A stretch of 64,000 nucleotides of DNA from Streptomyces sp. NK15101. GTDB lineage: Bacteria; Actinomycetota; Actinomycetes; Streptomycetales; Streptomycetaceae. The translations under genes and the position numbers were made by a program. The DNA lies in contig NZ_JAINVG010000021.1 in assembly GCF_020400725.1 (NCBI RefSeq), forward strand, positions 32,883 to 96,882, read 5' to 3'. The notes beneath the pieces were generated by a model. The model had not been told where the DNA came from. It saw only the letters and a list, made by a program, of their open reading frames with translations, and made no database searches. Positions 34,771 to 43,367 of this stretch are shown here, piece by piece (position 1 is the stretch's first letter; the number at the start of each line of letters is the position of its first letter).

Positions 34771-35562
34771 TCACCGGTCCCAGTACTGGGCGAGTGCCCC
34801 CTCTCGGTACGGAGCGGGGCTCACGCTCAGTTCGCCGGCGAACGGGCGGTCGAGGACGAAGACCAGGAGCAGGCTGAAGCCGATGAGGCCCGCGACGGAG
34901 GCGACGAAGAGGAGCTGGATCCGCAGCTTGCGCATGCCGTAGAGGAAGGTGAGCGGAACGAGGACGATCGCGCCGCCGAAGGCCAGGACCTGGAGGAGGG
35001 GCGGGAGTTCCTGCTGGGCCATGTTCAGGCGGGCGCGGCGCTGGGCGGCGATGTCGTCGAGGTGGACGACGGCCTCCTTGTAGAAGACCTCTTCGCGCAC
35101 GGAGGCGGGATCGTACGCCTGGAGGACGTCGAAGGCGGACCGGAGGTGCGTCTCCGTGGCCCCGTAGCTCGGCTGCCCGGCGCGCATGCGGGGCCACTGG
35201 TCCTCGACGACCGCGTGGACGTAGCCGCTGAGGGCCGCGTCGAGGTCGGCGCGGACCGCGGGCGGGAAGGCGGCGGCGTCGCGGGCGATGAGCGCGGCGT
35301 CGGTGGCCTCGCCGGCGACGATGGTCTGGGTGCTGTCCAGCTGGGTCCAGAGGGTGACGATGACGAAGGCGAGGATGATCCCGTAGATCGCGCCGAACAT
35401 CCCCAGGGTCACCCCGACCATGTCGTTGTGCTCCCCCCGGGCCAGCGACGGGTACCTGCGGCGGAGCAGCACGCTGCCGGCCACGGCGAGGACGACGGTC
35501 CCGCCGACGGTGACCACGGCGAGGGTGAAGGTGCTGAAGTGGTTGAGGAGCCAGAGCGACAT
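34771..35562 (-). CDS. DUF4239 membrane protein
   Basis: 263 residues. Two N-terminal TM helices (about 13-33 and 48-72, the second with GVTLGMFGAIYGIILAFVIVTLW) and two C-terminal helices (about 190-240) enclose a helical cytoplasmic section. This is the bestrophin-like DUF4239 layout; function not established. Convergent with the dehydrogenase gene, with only 17 bp between. Confidence 0.85.
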   Translation of the reverse strand: MSLWLLNHFSTFTLAVVTVGGTVVLAVAGSVLLRRRYPSLARGEHNDMVGVTLGMFGAIYGIILAFVIVTLWTQLDSTQTIVAGEATDAALIARDAAAFPPAVRADLDAALSGYVHAVVEDQWPRMRAGQPSYGATETHLRSAFDVLQAYDPASVREEVFYKEAVVHLDDIAAQRRARLNMAQQELPPLLQVLAFGGAIVLVPLTFLYGMRKLRIQLLFVASVAGLIGFSLLLVFVLDRPFAGELSVSPAPYREGALAQYWDR

Positions 35563-35790
35563 GTGCGGGGAGTCTAGGCGCGGCGCGCGGTCGCTCCCGC
35601 CCCCCGAGGGCGATCACGGCGAATGATCACTCGCCCGTGTCGGGCGATGGAACACGCTGTCGCAACGAGGGCCCGGTACGGGAGGCACCCCGGTGTGGGA
35701 GCACGGCCTCCACCGCCGTCTCGCGGGCGGCCGACCCGGTGCGGGAGGCCAGCTCCAGCGGGGCCCCACACCCCTAAATGTTCAGTCATA

Positions 35791-35862
35791 TGAACGACGT
35801 TCACGCACACATCCATTGACGCGCCCACGGCAACCCCTTTAGCTTCCGGAGAAAGCGCTTTC
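35791..35862 (+). promoter_or_regulatory. Pectate lyase promoter with two palindromes
   Basis: -35 TTGACG (35816-35821), 17 bp, -10 TTAGCT (35839-35844). The LacI-type palindrome GAAAGCGCTTTC (35851-35862) covers the expected start point and would block initiation. A second inverted repeat TGAACG-A-CGTTCA (35791-35803) stands just upstream of -35, an activator-like position. The rest of 35563-35906 is plain. Confidence 0.75.
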
Positions 35863-35906
35863 CCGTCCAGTCCCGGAACGCCGTCCATCCCCTCTGGAGC
35901 CCCCAC

Positions 35907-37481
35907 ATGCACCTGCGATCCGCCACGGCCTGCGTCAGCCTGCTGGCCGGCACGCTCGTAGCCCTGTCCCCGAACTCCGCGCACGCCGCGTCCACCCTGT
36001 ACGAGGCCGAGAGCTCCCCGGCCGTCTGCAACGGCACCGTGGACTCCGACTGGTCCGGCTACACCGGCAGCGGGTTCTGCAACGGCACCAACGCCCTCGG
36101 CGCCTACGCGCAGTTCACGGTGAACGCCCCTGCCGCCGGAACGGCGACGCTCGCCGTCCGGTTCGCCAACGGGACCGCCACGGCACGGCCCGCCGGCCTC
36201 GTCGTCAACGGGGCGACCGTGCAGACGCCCTCGTTCGAATCCACCGGCACCTGGTCGGCCTGGACCACCAAGACCCTGACCGTCGCCCTGAACGCCGGGA
36301 GCAACACCATCCGGCTCAACCCCACCACCGCCGCCGGTCTGCCCAACGTCGACTCCCTGAACGTCACGGCCTCCGACGCCCCGCCGCCGGCCGGCGGTGC
36401 GCTGTACGTCGCCCCGGACGGCACCGACGGCGCCTCCGGCACCCAGTCCGACCCCACGACGCTCGCCTCGGCCCTCGGCCGGGTCGCCGCCGGCGGGACC
36501 GTCTACCTCCGCGGCGGCACCTACCGCCACTCCACGACCGTCACCATCCCGCCCGGCAACAGCGGCACGGCCGGCGCCCTGAAGACGCTGTCCGCCTACC
36601 CCGGCGAGACCCCGGTGCTGAACTTCTCCGCCATGACCGAGGACCCGGCCAACCGCGGCCTCGTCGTGAACGGTTCGTACTGGCACGTCAAGGGCGTCGT
36701 CGTCGAGCGCGCCGGCGACAACGGCATCTACGTCGGCGGCAGCCACGACGTCATCGAGCGGACGGTCACCCGCTTCAACCGGGACACGGGCCTCCAGCTC
36801 GGCCGCATCGCCTCCACCACGCCCCGGGAGCAGTGGCCCTCCGACAACCTGGTCCTCGGCGCGGAGTCGCACGACAACGCCGACTCCGACGGGGAGGACG
36901 CCGACGGCTTCGCCGCGAAGCTCACCGTCGGCACCGGGAACGTGTTCCGCCACGCCGTGTCCCACCACAACATCGACGACGGCTGGGACCTCTACACCAA
37001 GCCCGACACGGGCCCGATCGGGGCCGTGACCATCGAGGACTCCCTCGCGTACGACAACGGCACCCTCAGCGACGGCTCGCAGGCCGGGGCGGGCGACCGC
37101 AACGGCTTCAAGCTCGGCGGCGAGGGCATCGCCGTCGACCACGTGGTGCGGCGCACGATCGCCTTCCACAACGGCAAGCACGGGTTCACGTACAACAGCA
37201 ACCCCGGCTCGATGACGGTCTCGGGCAACATCGGCGTCGACAACGCCCAGCGCAACTTCTCCTTCGACGCGGGCACTTCGGTCTTCCGGAGCAACACCTC
37301 CTGCCGCAGCACCGGCAGCGGCGCCAACGACCGGACCATCGGTGACGCCGACGGCTCGAACCAGTTCTGGACCGGGACGAACGGCTCCCGGTGCTCCTCC
37401 TACACCGGCGCCCTGAGCTGGTCCCACGCCGCGGACGGCCGCCTCGTCGTGGCGTTCGGAGGCCGTACGGTCACGTGGTGA
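35907..37481 (+). CDS. Secreted pectate lyase (PL9-like) with N-terminal carbohydrate-binding module
   Basis: 524 residues: signal peptide 1-28 (cleavage near AHAAS), a CBM35/CBM6-like beta-sandwich at 30-155 (YEAESSPAVCNGT to NVDSLNVTA), a short Pro/Ala linker, then a right-handed parallel beta-helix with repeated His/Asn/Asp turns. The stretch DGFAAKLTVGTGNVFRHAVSHHN plus DDGWDLYTK is typical of PelL/PL9 enzymes, including the catalytic-lysine region. It probably degrades plant pectin by beta-elimination. Control by a LacI-type repressor fits a catabolic enzyme. Confidence 0.9.
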   Translation: MHLRSATACVSLLAGTLVALSPNSAHAASTLYEAESSPAVCNGTVDSDWSGYTGSGFCNGTNALGAYAQFTVNAPAAGTATLAVRFANGTATARPAGLVVNGATVQTPSFESTGTWSAWTTKTLTVALNAGSNTIRLNPTTAAGLPNVDSLNVTASDAPPPAGGALYVAPDGTDGASGTQSDPTTLASALGRVAAGGTVYLRGGTYRHSTTVTIPPGNSGTAGALKTLSAYPGETPVLNFSAMTEDPANRGLVVNGSYWHVKGVVVERAGDNGIYVGGSHDVIERTVTRFNRDTGLQLGRIASTTPREQWPSDNLVLGAESHDNADSDGEDADGFAAKLTVGTGNVFRHAVSHHNIDDGWDLYTKPDTGPIGAVTIEDSLAYDNGTLSDGSQAGAGDRNGFKLGGEGIAVDHVVRRTIAFHNGKHGFTYNSNPGSMTVSGNIGVDNAQRNFSFDAGTSVFRSNTSCRSTGSGANDRTIGDADGSNQFWTGTNGSRCSSYTGALSWSHAADGRLVVAFGGRTVTW

Positions 37482-37502
37482 GCCCCCGGTCCCGTCCGGC
37501 CC

Positions 37503-37775
37503 TCAGAGCGCGCCGGACGGGCCGACGACCGGGGCGGGGCCGACGACCGTCAGCGGGATGCCCAGGCCCTCGCACATCCGCCGGGCGCGAGCGAGCGCGC
37601 TGAGCGACGCGGGCGAGGGGTCGGCGGTGGGGAGCTGCATCCTGACCAGACGGGGTCGATGCGCCAGGAGGAGCGTCTCGATCTGCAGGACGGCCGCGGC
37701 ACGGCTGGGGACGTCCAGGTCGCGCAGGAGTGCCAGGTGCAGGACTCCGTCCTCGACCAGATGCCTGATGAGCAT
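37503..37775 (-). CDS. Small STAS-like protein
   Basis: 90 residues from ATG 37775, preceded by GGAGGAG. The pattern VLHLALLRDLDVPSRAAAVLQIETLLLAHRPRLVRMQLP and SLSALARARRMCEGLGIPLTVVG follows the STAS (anti-sigma-antagonist) fold, though the phosphorylatable serine position is PTADPSPAS, not certain. May connect with the SpoIIE-type phosphatase at 43368. Confidence 0.65.
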   Translation of the reverse strand: MLIRHLVEDGVLHLALLRDLDVPSRAAAVLQIETLLLAHRPRLVRMQLPTADPSPASLSALARARRMCEGLGIPLTVVGPAPVVGPSGAL

Positions 37776-38007
37776 GGCTCCTCCCGCTCCGGATCCCGCT
37801 CCTCGCCGCAGGACGCTCCGTTTCGTGAGAGCACGACGGAGGGCGACATGAGCATTATCTGCACAAAGGGTCGTCATCGGCAGTCGCAGCGCACGCGCCC
37901 GGTGGTTCCGGCCCCGGACGACGGCGGCCGCTCGTCCGAGCGCGTCTCCCGCCGGATCCGTCCGCGCGGGTCCGTTTCCGGTCGGCGTCACGGGTTACAC
38001 GCCAGCC

Positions 38008-38955
38008 ATGGTCACCCAAGACATTCCCCGCCGCACCCTCGCGCACGCCCGCGCGGCACTGCCGTCCGCCCGGGGGCCGGGCCGCGTCCTGGCGGCGATG
38101 GAGCGGATCGAGAACTCCGCCCGGTACGACCGGGTCGCCGACGTCCTGCGGAGTGCCGTGCACGGCCTCCCGCTCGGCCGGGCCCGGGACGTCCTCCACG
38201 GCCGCTGGCTCGGCCACCCGGTCCATCCGCTCCTGGTGCAGCTCCCCATCGGGGCCTGGCTGTCGGCGGCCGTGCTCGACCTCCTCCCCGGCGAACGCCG
38301 GGCGGCGCGCTTCCTCGTCGGCGTGGGCCTGGTGGGGGCGCTGCCGTCCGCCCTGTCGGGCTGGACCGACTGGGCGGAGCTGCGCCGTCCACAGCTGCGG
38401 GTGGGGCTCGTCCACGCCACCGCGAACATCACCGGCGTGGCCCTCTACGCGGCCTCCTTCTCGGCCCGGTGCCGGGGGCGGCACTGGCGCGGGAAGGCAT
38501 GGGCGTTCTGCGGCCTCGCCGCGATCGGCACCGGTGGGGCGATCGGCGGCCATCTGGCGTACCGGCAGTCCGCGGGGGCGAACCACGCCGAGGAGGTCGT
38601 CGACCTGGTCGAGCCGGGCTGGCACGACCTCGGCGAGGTGGCCTCCCTGCCCGAGGGCCGGCCCCGGGAGGGCCGCATCGGCGAGGTGTCCGTCGTGATC
38701 GTGCGGGGCGCGGACGGCCGGGTCCACGTCCTGGCCGCACGGTGCAGTCACATGGGCGGACCGCTCGCCGAGGGCACCGTCGTGGACGGCTGCGTCCGCT
38801 GTCCCTGGCACGGCAGCACCTTCCGCCTGTCGGACGGCTGGAACGTGACCGGCCCCGCCACGGCGCCGCAGCCCGCCTTCGAGACGCGGACCGTCGGGGG
38901 CCGCCTCGAAGCACGACTCCGTACGGGTGTCGCCGACGGAGACGCCGGGGCTTGA
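38008..38955 (+). CDS. DUF2231 membrane domain fused to a Rieske [2Fe-2S] domain
   Basis: 315 residues. Residues 60-185 carry four hydrophobic helices of the DUF2231 type (HPVHPLLVQLPIGAWLSAAVLDLL). The C-terminal domain has the Rieske ligands C246-x-H248 and C265-x2-H268 (ARCSHMGGPL, CPWHGSTFRL). Likely a membrane-bound electron-transfer protein; partner not visible. No clear ribosome site before ATG 38008. Confidence 0.88.
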   Translation: MVTQDIPRRTLAHARAALPSARGPGRVLAAMERIENSARYDRVADVLRSAVHGLPLGRARDVLHGRWLGHPVHPLLVQLPIGAWLSAAVLDLLPGERRAARFLVGVGLVGALPSALSGWTDWAELRRPQLRVGLVHATANITGVALYAASFSARCRGRHWRGKAWAFCGLAAIGTGGAIGGHLAYRQSAGANHAEEVVDLVEPGWHDLGEVASLPEGRPREGRIGEVSVVIVRGADGRVHVLAARCSHMGGPLAEGTVVDGCVRCPWHGSTFRLSDGWNVTGPATAPQPAFETRTVGGRLEARLRTGVADGDAGA

Positions 38956-38960
38956 GCCGT

Positions 38961-39089
38961 CGGCGCGGGCGAAGGCGCCGGGGCCCATGACATCCGCGCG
39001 AACCGAAGCGCCGGGGCCGGGACGTCCGCGCGAACCGAAGCATCAGGGCCGAGCCGTCCGCGCGAACCGAAGCTCCGGGACCCAGGGCC
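38961..39089. repeat. Four ~32-nt tandem repeats after the Rieske gene
   Basis: Units at 38961, 38994, 39026 and 39058. The last three share CCGCGCGAACCGAAGC exactly and end in variants of GGGGCCGGGACGT. The first is diverged (CGGCGCGGGCGAAGGC). The remainder of the gap to 39406 (about 315 bp) shows no gene; it ends with the ribosome site CGGAGG of the decarboxylase. Confidence 0.85.
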
Positions 39090-39406
39090 TCCGGGCTGTG
39101 CGGGGCGGCCGTCCGTGCCGTGCGCCCCAAGCCCGATGGTGTCGTGTAACCGCTCAGGGGCCCGCCGCCCCGCCGTGGAGCCGCCGCCCTGCCGTGGAGG
39201 GGAACCGGTGGGCGGCGGCTTCGGGGGAGGACCCCACGGCGCACGTGCCCCGTCCGCGCCGCTTCATGCCACTCCCGCGCGGACGGTTGCCGGCCCCGTA
39301 CCCCCTGTCCGGGGCTCGTTTCGGCGGGGAGGCCCCGGGCAGACGCGTCAGCGGCCGCGGCAGTGTGCCCCCGCCGGAGGGCGGGCGAAGCCGAACCGGA
39401 GGAACC

Positions 39407-40876
39407 ATGGACCACTCGCAGGCACCCGTACTCGAGGCACTGCAGGACTTCCGGCGCCGGGGAGACGTCGTCTTCGGCCCGCCGGGGCACAAACAGGGCC
39501 GCGGGACCGACCCCAGGGTGGCCGCCGTGGTCGGGGCCGACGTCTTCCGGTCGGACGTGCTGATGCTGAACGGTCTGGACGACCGCAGGATGTCCCGGGG
39601 CGTGCTGGAGCAGGCCCAGGAGCTGATGGCCGACGCGGTGGGCGCGGAGAAGGCCTTCTTCTCGACCTGCGGAAGCTCCCTGTCGGTGAAGACGGCGATG
39701 CTCGCCGTCGCGGGACCGGGCGAGAAGCTGCTCGTCTCCCGCAACGCGCACAAATCCGTGATCGCGGCCGTCGTGGTGAACGGGGTCGAGCCCGTCTGGG
39801 TGCACCCGAAGTTCGACGCCGAGCGGCACCTGGCCCACCCGCCGGAGCCCGACGACGTGCGCCGCAAGCTGGAGGAGCATCCGGACGCCAAGGGGATGCT
39901 GTTGATCACCCCCACGGACTGGGGCACGTGCGCCGACGTGCGGGGCGTGGCCAAGGTGTGCCACGCCGCGGGCGTGCCGCTGATCGTCGACGAGGCGTGG
40001 GGCGCCCACCTGCCGTTCCACCCGGATCTGCCGGCCTGGGGCATCGACGCGGACGCCGATCTGGTGATCACCAGCGTGCACAAGATGGGCGGGGCGATCG
40101 AGCAGAGTTCCGTCTTCCACCTCCAGCACGACCGGGTGTCGCCCGAGGTGCTCAAGCAGCGGGAGGACCTGCTCGGTACGACGAGCGCCTCCACACTGGT
40201 GTACGCGACGCTCGACGGCTGGCGGCGGCAGATGGCCGAGCACGGCAAGGAGCTGCTCGGCGGTGCGCTGCGGCGGGCCGCGCGGGTGCGCGAGGCCGCC
40301 GCGGGGCTGCCGGGGCTGGAGCCGATGGGCGCCGAGGTCGTCGACGCCGGGCTCGCCGCGGCCTACGACCCCCTCAAGGTCGTCATCGACGTCCGGGGCC
40401 TCGGCATCAGCGGGATGCAGGCGGCGGAGTGGCTGCGGGACAACTGCCGCGTGGACATGGGCGGCTCCGACACGTGCCGGCTCTCCGCGTCGATCACGCA
40501 CGCGGACGACGACCGGACGGAGCAGCGGCTCGTGGAGGCGCTGCACGCGCTGGTGGACGGAGCCGGCGGGATCGCGCCGCGGCCGGCCGTACGGCTGCCG
40601 GAGCCCCGGGCGCTGGAGCTGGAGCAGGTGTGCCTGCCGCGCGACGCCTTCTTCGGGCCCGCGGAGCACGTGGCGGCGGAGGACGCGGTCGGCCGGGTCT
40701 CGGCGGAGACGATCAGCCCGTACCCGCCGGGGGTGCCGGCGGTGGCGCCCGGTGAGCTGATCAACGCCGAGGTGGTGGACTACCTGCGCAGCGGCGTGGA
40801 GCACGGTCTGCTCGTGCCCGACGCCGCCGACCCCTCCCTGAAGACGTTCCGGGTGACGGCGCGGGGCGCCGCCTGA
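39407..40876 (+). CDS. Orn/Lys/Arg decarboxylase-family PLP enzyme
   Basis: 489 residues, the short form without the wing domain seen in biodegradative enzymes. PLP lysine K226 in ITSVHKMGGA; upstream AFFSTCGSSLSVKTAML (phosphate loop), RNAHKSV, and VDEAWGAHLPFHP with the Asp binding the pyridine nitrogen. The opening FRRRGDVVFGPPGHKQGRG is usual for the family. CGGAGGAACC precedes ATG 39407. Substrate (lysine, arginine or ornithine) not determinable. Expected to yield a polyamine or consume acid. Confidence 0.92.
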   Translation: MDHSQAPVLEALQDFRRRGDVVFGPPGHKQGRGTDPRVAAVVGADVFRSDVLMLNGLDDRRMSRGVLEQAQELMADAVGAEKAFFSTCGSSLSVKTAMLAVAGPGEKLLVSRNAHKSVIAAVVVNGVEPVWVHPKFDAERHLAHPPEPDDVRRKLEEHPDAKGMLLITPTDWGTCADVRGVAKVCHAAGVPLIVDEAWGAHLPFHPDLPAWGIDADADLVITSVHKMGGAIEQSSVFHLQHDRVSPEVLKQREDLLGTTSASTLVYATLDGWRRQMAEHGKELLGGALRRAARVREAAAGLPGLEPMGAEVVDAGLAAAYDPLKVVIDVRGLGISGMQAAEWLRDNCRVDMGGSDTCRLSASITHADDDRTEQRLVEALHALVDGAGGIAPRPAVRLPEPRALELEQVCLPRDAFFGPAEHVAAEDAVGRVSAETISPYPPGVPAVAPGELINAEVVDYLRSGVEHGLLVPDAADPSLKTFRVTARGAA

Positions 40877-41004
40877 CCTGAGCGGACGGCCGCCGCCCGC
40901 CGGGTCGTGCGCCCGGCCCCGCGAGGACTTCGCGCGCCCGGCCCCGCGGCTGGTGCCCGGCCCTGCCTCGCGCGGCCGGGCCTGCCCCGTACACCCGGTC
41001 CCGC

Positions 41005-41045
41005 GTCCCGGCGCCCCGGTCCCGCGAGGACCGGGGCGCCGGGAC
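41005..41045. terminator. Bidirectional hairpin terminator
   Basis: Perfect 18-bp stem (41005-41022 with 41028-41045; arm GTCCCGGCGCCCCGGTCC) around a CGCGA loop, between the convergent decarboxylase and GAF-ANTAR genes. No T-tract, as often in Streptomyces. Confidence 0.85.
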
Positions 41046-41055
41046 GACCGCCGCC

Positions 41056-41787
41056 TCAGACCGCCGCGTTCATGACCGCGGCGACCTCCATCCGGCGTCG
41101 TACGAGCTCTTCGGCGACGTCGGTGGGGCGCCGGTGGTGCAGGGCGGCGTAGGCCCGGAGGCGGCGGGCCGCCTCGAGCGGGGTGATGTCCTCGGTGGCG
41201 GCGATCATGCCCGCCGCGGTGTCGAGGAGGGCCTTCGCGGAGAGCGCGGCGTAACTGCGGCTGGCGATGTCCGTGGGGCGGACGAGGTCGCGGTTCCAGG
41301 TCACGACCGCCGCCGCGGCGACGTTGGCGAGCCCGCGCAGGATCCCCGTCTCCGACGGGGAGAGCGAGGTGGCGGTGTGGGAGAGGAGATTGAGGGCGCC
41401 GATGCGCTGCCCGCGGACCTGCAGCGGCAGTGCGTGGGCACTCGCGTATCCGGCGGCGCGGACGACGGGGACGAAGGACGGCCAGCGCTCCTCGTACGCG
41501 GCGAAGTCCTCCACGTGGACCGGCGTGCCCGTCTCGTACGCCTCGATGCAGGGCCCTTCGTCGATCTGGGTCTGGAAGAGCTCGGTCACCGCCGCGCGGT
41601 CGTCGGTGGCCACGACCGGCCGCAGCCGCCCCCGGGCGTTGGCGAGCATGACGCCGGCCGCGTCCATCGGGGTCAGCCGGACGCTGTGGTCGACGAGCCT
41701 GCGCAGCAGGGTGGGCGGGTCGACGTCCTCGGAGAGGGTGTCGGCGAGGCTCACGAACGCCTCGGTGAGTTGCTGTTCGCGATTCAT
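41056..41787 (-). CDS. GAF-ANTAR regulator
   Basis: 243 residues. GAF sensor at about 20-165 (LTPMDAAGVMLANARGRLRPVVATDDRA, EGPCIEAYETGTPVHVEDF) and C-terminal ANTAR RNA-binding domain at about 180-238 (ALLDTAAGMIAATEDITPLEAARRLRAYAALHHRRPTDVA). ANTAR proteins prevent transcription termination by binding paired hairpins in leader RNAs. Lies 39 bp after a second GAF-ANTAR gene, in the same direction. Confidence 0.92.
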   Translation of the reverse strand: MNREQQLTEAFVSLADTLSEDVDPPTLLRRLVDHSVRLTPMDAAGVMLANARGRLRPVVATDDRAAVTELFQTQIDEGPCIEAYETGTPVHVEDFAAYEERWPSFVPVVRAAGYASAHALPLQVRGQRIGALNLLSHTATSLSPSETGILRGLANVAAAAVVTWNRDLVRPTDIASRSYAALSAKALLDTAAGMIAATEDITPLEAARRLRAYAALHHRRPTDVAEELVRRRMEVAAVMNAAV

Positions 41788-41826
41788 TCCGAATCACCCC
41801 TTCGCCGCTCGGGCCGGGACACGGAC

Positions 41827-42594
41827 CTACTCATGGAATCTGATCTTTCCGGCGATGACGTCACGAGCCGCTTCGGTGACGGTCTGGGCGTGGGCGAAGG
41901 CGTGGGCCCGTAGGCGGGCGAGGGCGTACTCGGGATCGACCCCGAGATGCACCATGATCATTCCCGTGGCCTGGTGGACCTCTTCGTGGTCGTTCTCCGC
42001 CCCGTCCAGCCAGGTCGGCGCGAAGGGGGCGTTCCGGCTGCCCTGCGCGCTGTGCAGGGACAGCAGGGCGCTCGTGATGGCCTCCGAGACGGGGAACGCG
42101 AAGGACTGGTCCTGCTCGGAGAGCGGACCGGGCGCGTCGCGGTAGAGGTCGAGCGTGCCGATGGCGAGACCTCCCGCGCCGAGCGGGAGGGAGAAGACGG
42201 CCCGCACCCCCAGTTCGACGGCCTGCTGGGCGAAGACCGGCCACCGCCGGGCGTCCGGCCCCTGGGTCAGGTCGGCGGCGAGCACGGGGGCCGCCGCCCT
42301 GCTCGCGGTCTGGCAGGGGCCGTCGCCCAGGGTGTACTGGGCTTCCGCGAGCCGTCCGGCCACCGGGTCGCTCGACCACCACAGCGCGCCCGTGTCGCCG
42401 CCGCCGTAGAGGGAGATCGAGGCGCCGGTGACGTCGAGCAGGTCCACACAGGCCCGGCAGAGGACCGCGGGGGCGTCGGCCGCGGAGAGGCCCTCGACGG
42501 AGAACAGGTCGGCCAGGCGTTTCGTCCTCTCGGTGCCGGACCACGCGTCCGCGTCGGCCCCTCGTCCCTCGTCCTCCGGCCGCCCCTGGTTCAT
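41827..42594 (-). CDS. GAF-ANTAR regulator
   Basis: 255 residues from ATG 42594 with GGAGGTGA upstream. GAF domain at about 35-180 (CRACVDLLDVTGASISLYGGGDTGALWWSSDPVA, LGDGPCQTASRAAAPVLAADL). ANTAR domain at about 195-250 (EEVHQATGMIMVHLGVDPEYALARLRAHAFAHAQTVTEAARDVIAG). Paralogue of the next gene, probably co-transcribed. Confidence 0.92.
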   Translation of the reverse strand: MNQGRPEDEGRGADADAWSGTERTKRLADLFSVEGLSAADAPAVLCRACVDLLDVTGASISLYGGGDTGALWWSSDPVAGRLAEAQYTLGDGPCQTASRAAAPVLAADLTQGPDARRWPVFAQQAVELGVRAVFSLPLGAGGLAIGTLDLYRDAPGPLSEQDQSFAFPVSEAITSALLSLHSAQGSRNAPFAPTWLDGAENDHEEVHQATGMIMVHLGVDPEYALARLRAHAFAHAQTVTEAARDVIAGKIRFHE

Positions 42595-42678
42595 GATCGT
42601 CACCTCCGCCCGTCGGGCCCGTCCCGCATCTTCCCTCATATGGCGCCCGAAACCGGAACCGCCCTCTCGTGTCGCGGG

Positions 42679-43092
42679 TCAGGCGGACGGGAGGCCGCCG
42701 CCACGAGCCCGGCGGACACCCGCCACACGCTGGAGCACCATTCTGCCGATGAGGGCGCGTCGGAAGTCCCCGGCGACGGAAGGGGCCGCTTCCCGGTCGG
42801 GCTCCGAGGTGAACAGGAGCGGCACCGGCGGCGAGCGCCGCGCGTGGACGCCGCCGACGGTCGCGAGGCGCACCGACCGGTCCAGCGCCCAGCGGCGGAC
42901 CTGGGCGACCATGTCCTCCGCCCGTACGAGGCCGACGTCGAGGAGGAGGTACTCGATGCCGCCCGGCAGGGTCCCCAGCTCCCGGGCCAGGAGTCGGCGG
43001 CCCTCCTCGGGCGTCACCTCCTCGGCAGGGCCGGTCGGCGTCACGACGGCGAGGGGGCCGAAGGTCTGGATCCGTACGCGGTAGGACTTCAT
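42679..43092 (-). CDS. Small protein of unknown function, possibly STAS-like
   Basis: 137 residues from ATG 43092 after GGGGGAG. Not recognised. Reads as alternating strands and helices (YRVRIQTFGPLAVVTPTGPAEE, GIEYLLLDVGLVRAEDMVAQVRRWALDRSVRLATVGG), which is compatible with a STAS-type fold. Sits among ANTAR and SpoIIE genes, which would suit a signalling role. Confidence 0.5.
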   Translation of the reverse strand: MKSYRVRIQTFGPLAVVTPTGPAEEVTPEEGRRLLARELGTLPGGIEYLLLDVGLVRAEDMVAQVRRWALDRSVRLATVGGVHARRSPPVPLLFTSEPDREAAPSVAGDFRRALIGRMVLQRVAGVRRARGGGLPSA

Positions 43093-43367
43093 CGGGCTCC
43101 CCCTCGGGGGCGGAGCCCAGGGCAGCTGGTGCACGGCTGTCCGGAGCACGGTGCATGCCGTGCGTGCTGCGGCTTCCAGAGCCGTCAGGGCGCGCGACCG
43201 ACGGGGGCGTCCCGTGAAGGAGGCGCCGGGGTTCTCTGAGCGGCGGGACCGATCGGTTCCTCCCTCCAACCATCCCACGCGGGACGGGATACGGAACGCG
43301 TCGCGGCCCACGGATCACGACGGGCCGCACCTGCCGAACACCGGGTGCGTTCCGGGCGGGGCGTGGC

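Noticed and set aside
38961..39089. Possible CRISPR array
   Set aside because: Units are contiguous and degenerate, with no unique spacers and no cas genes.
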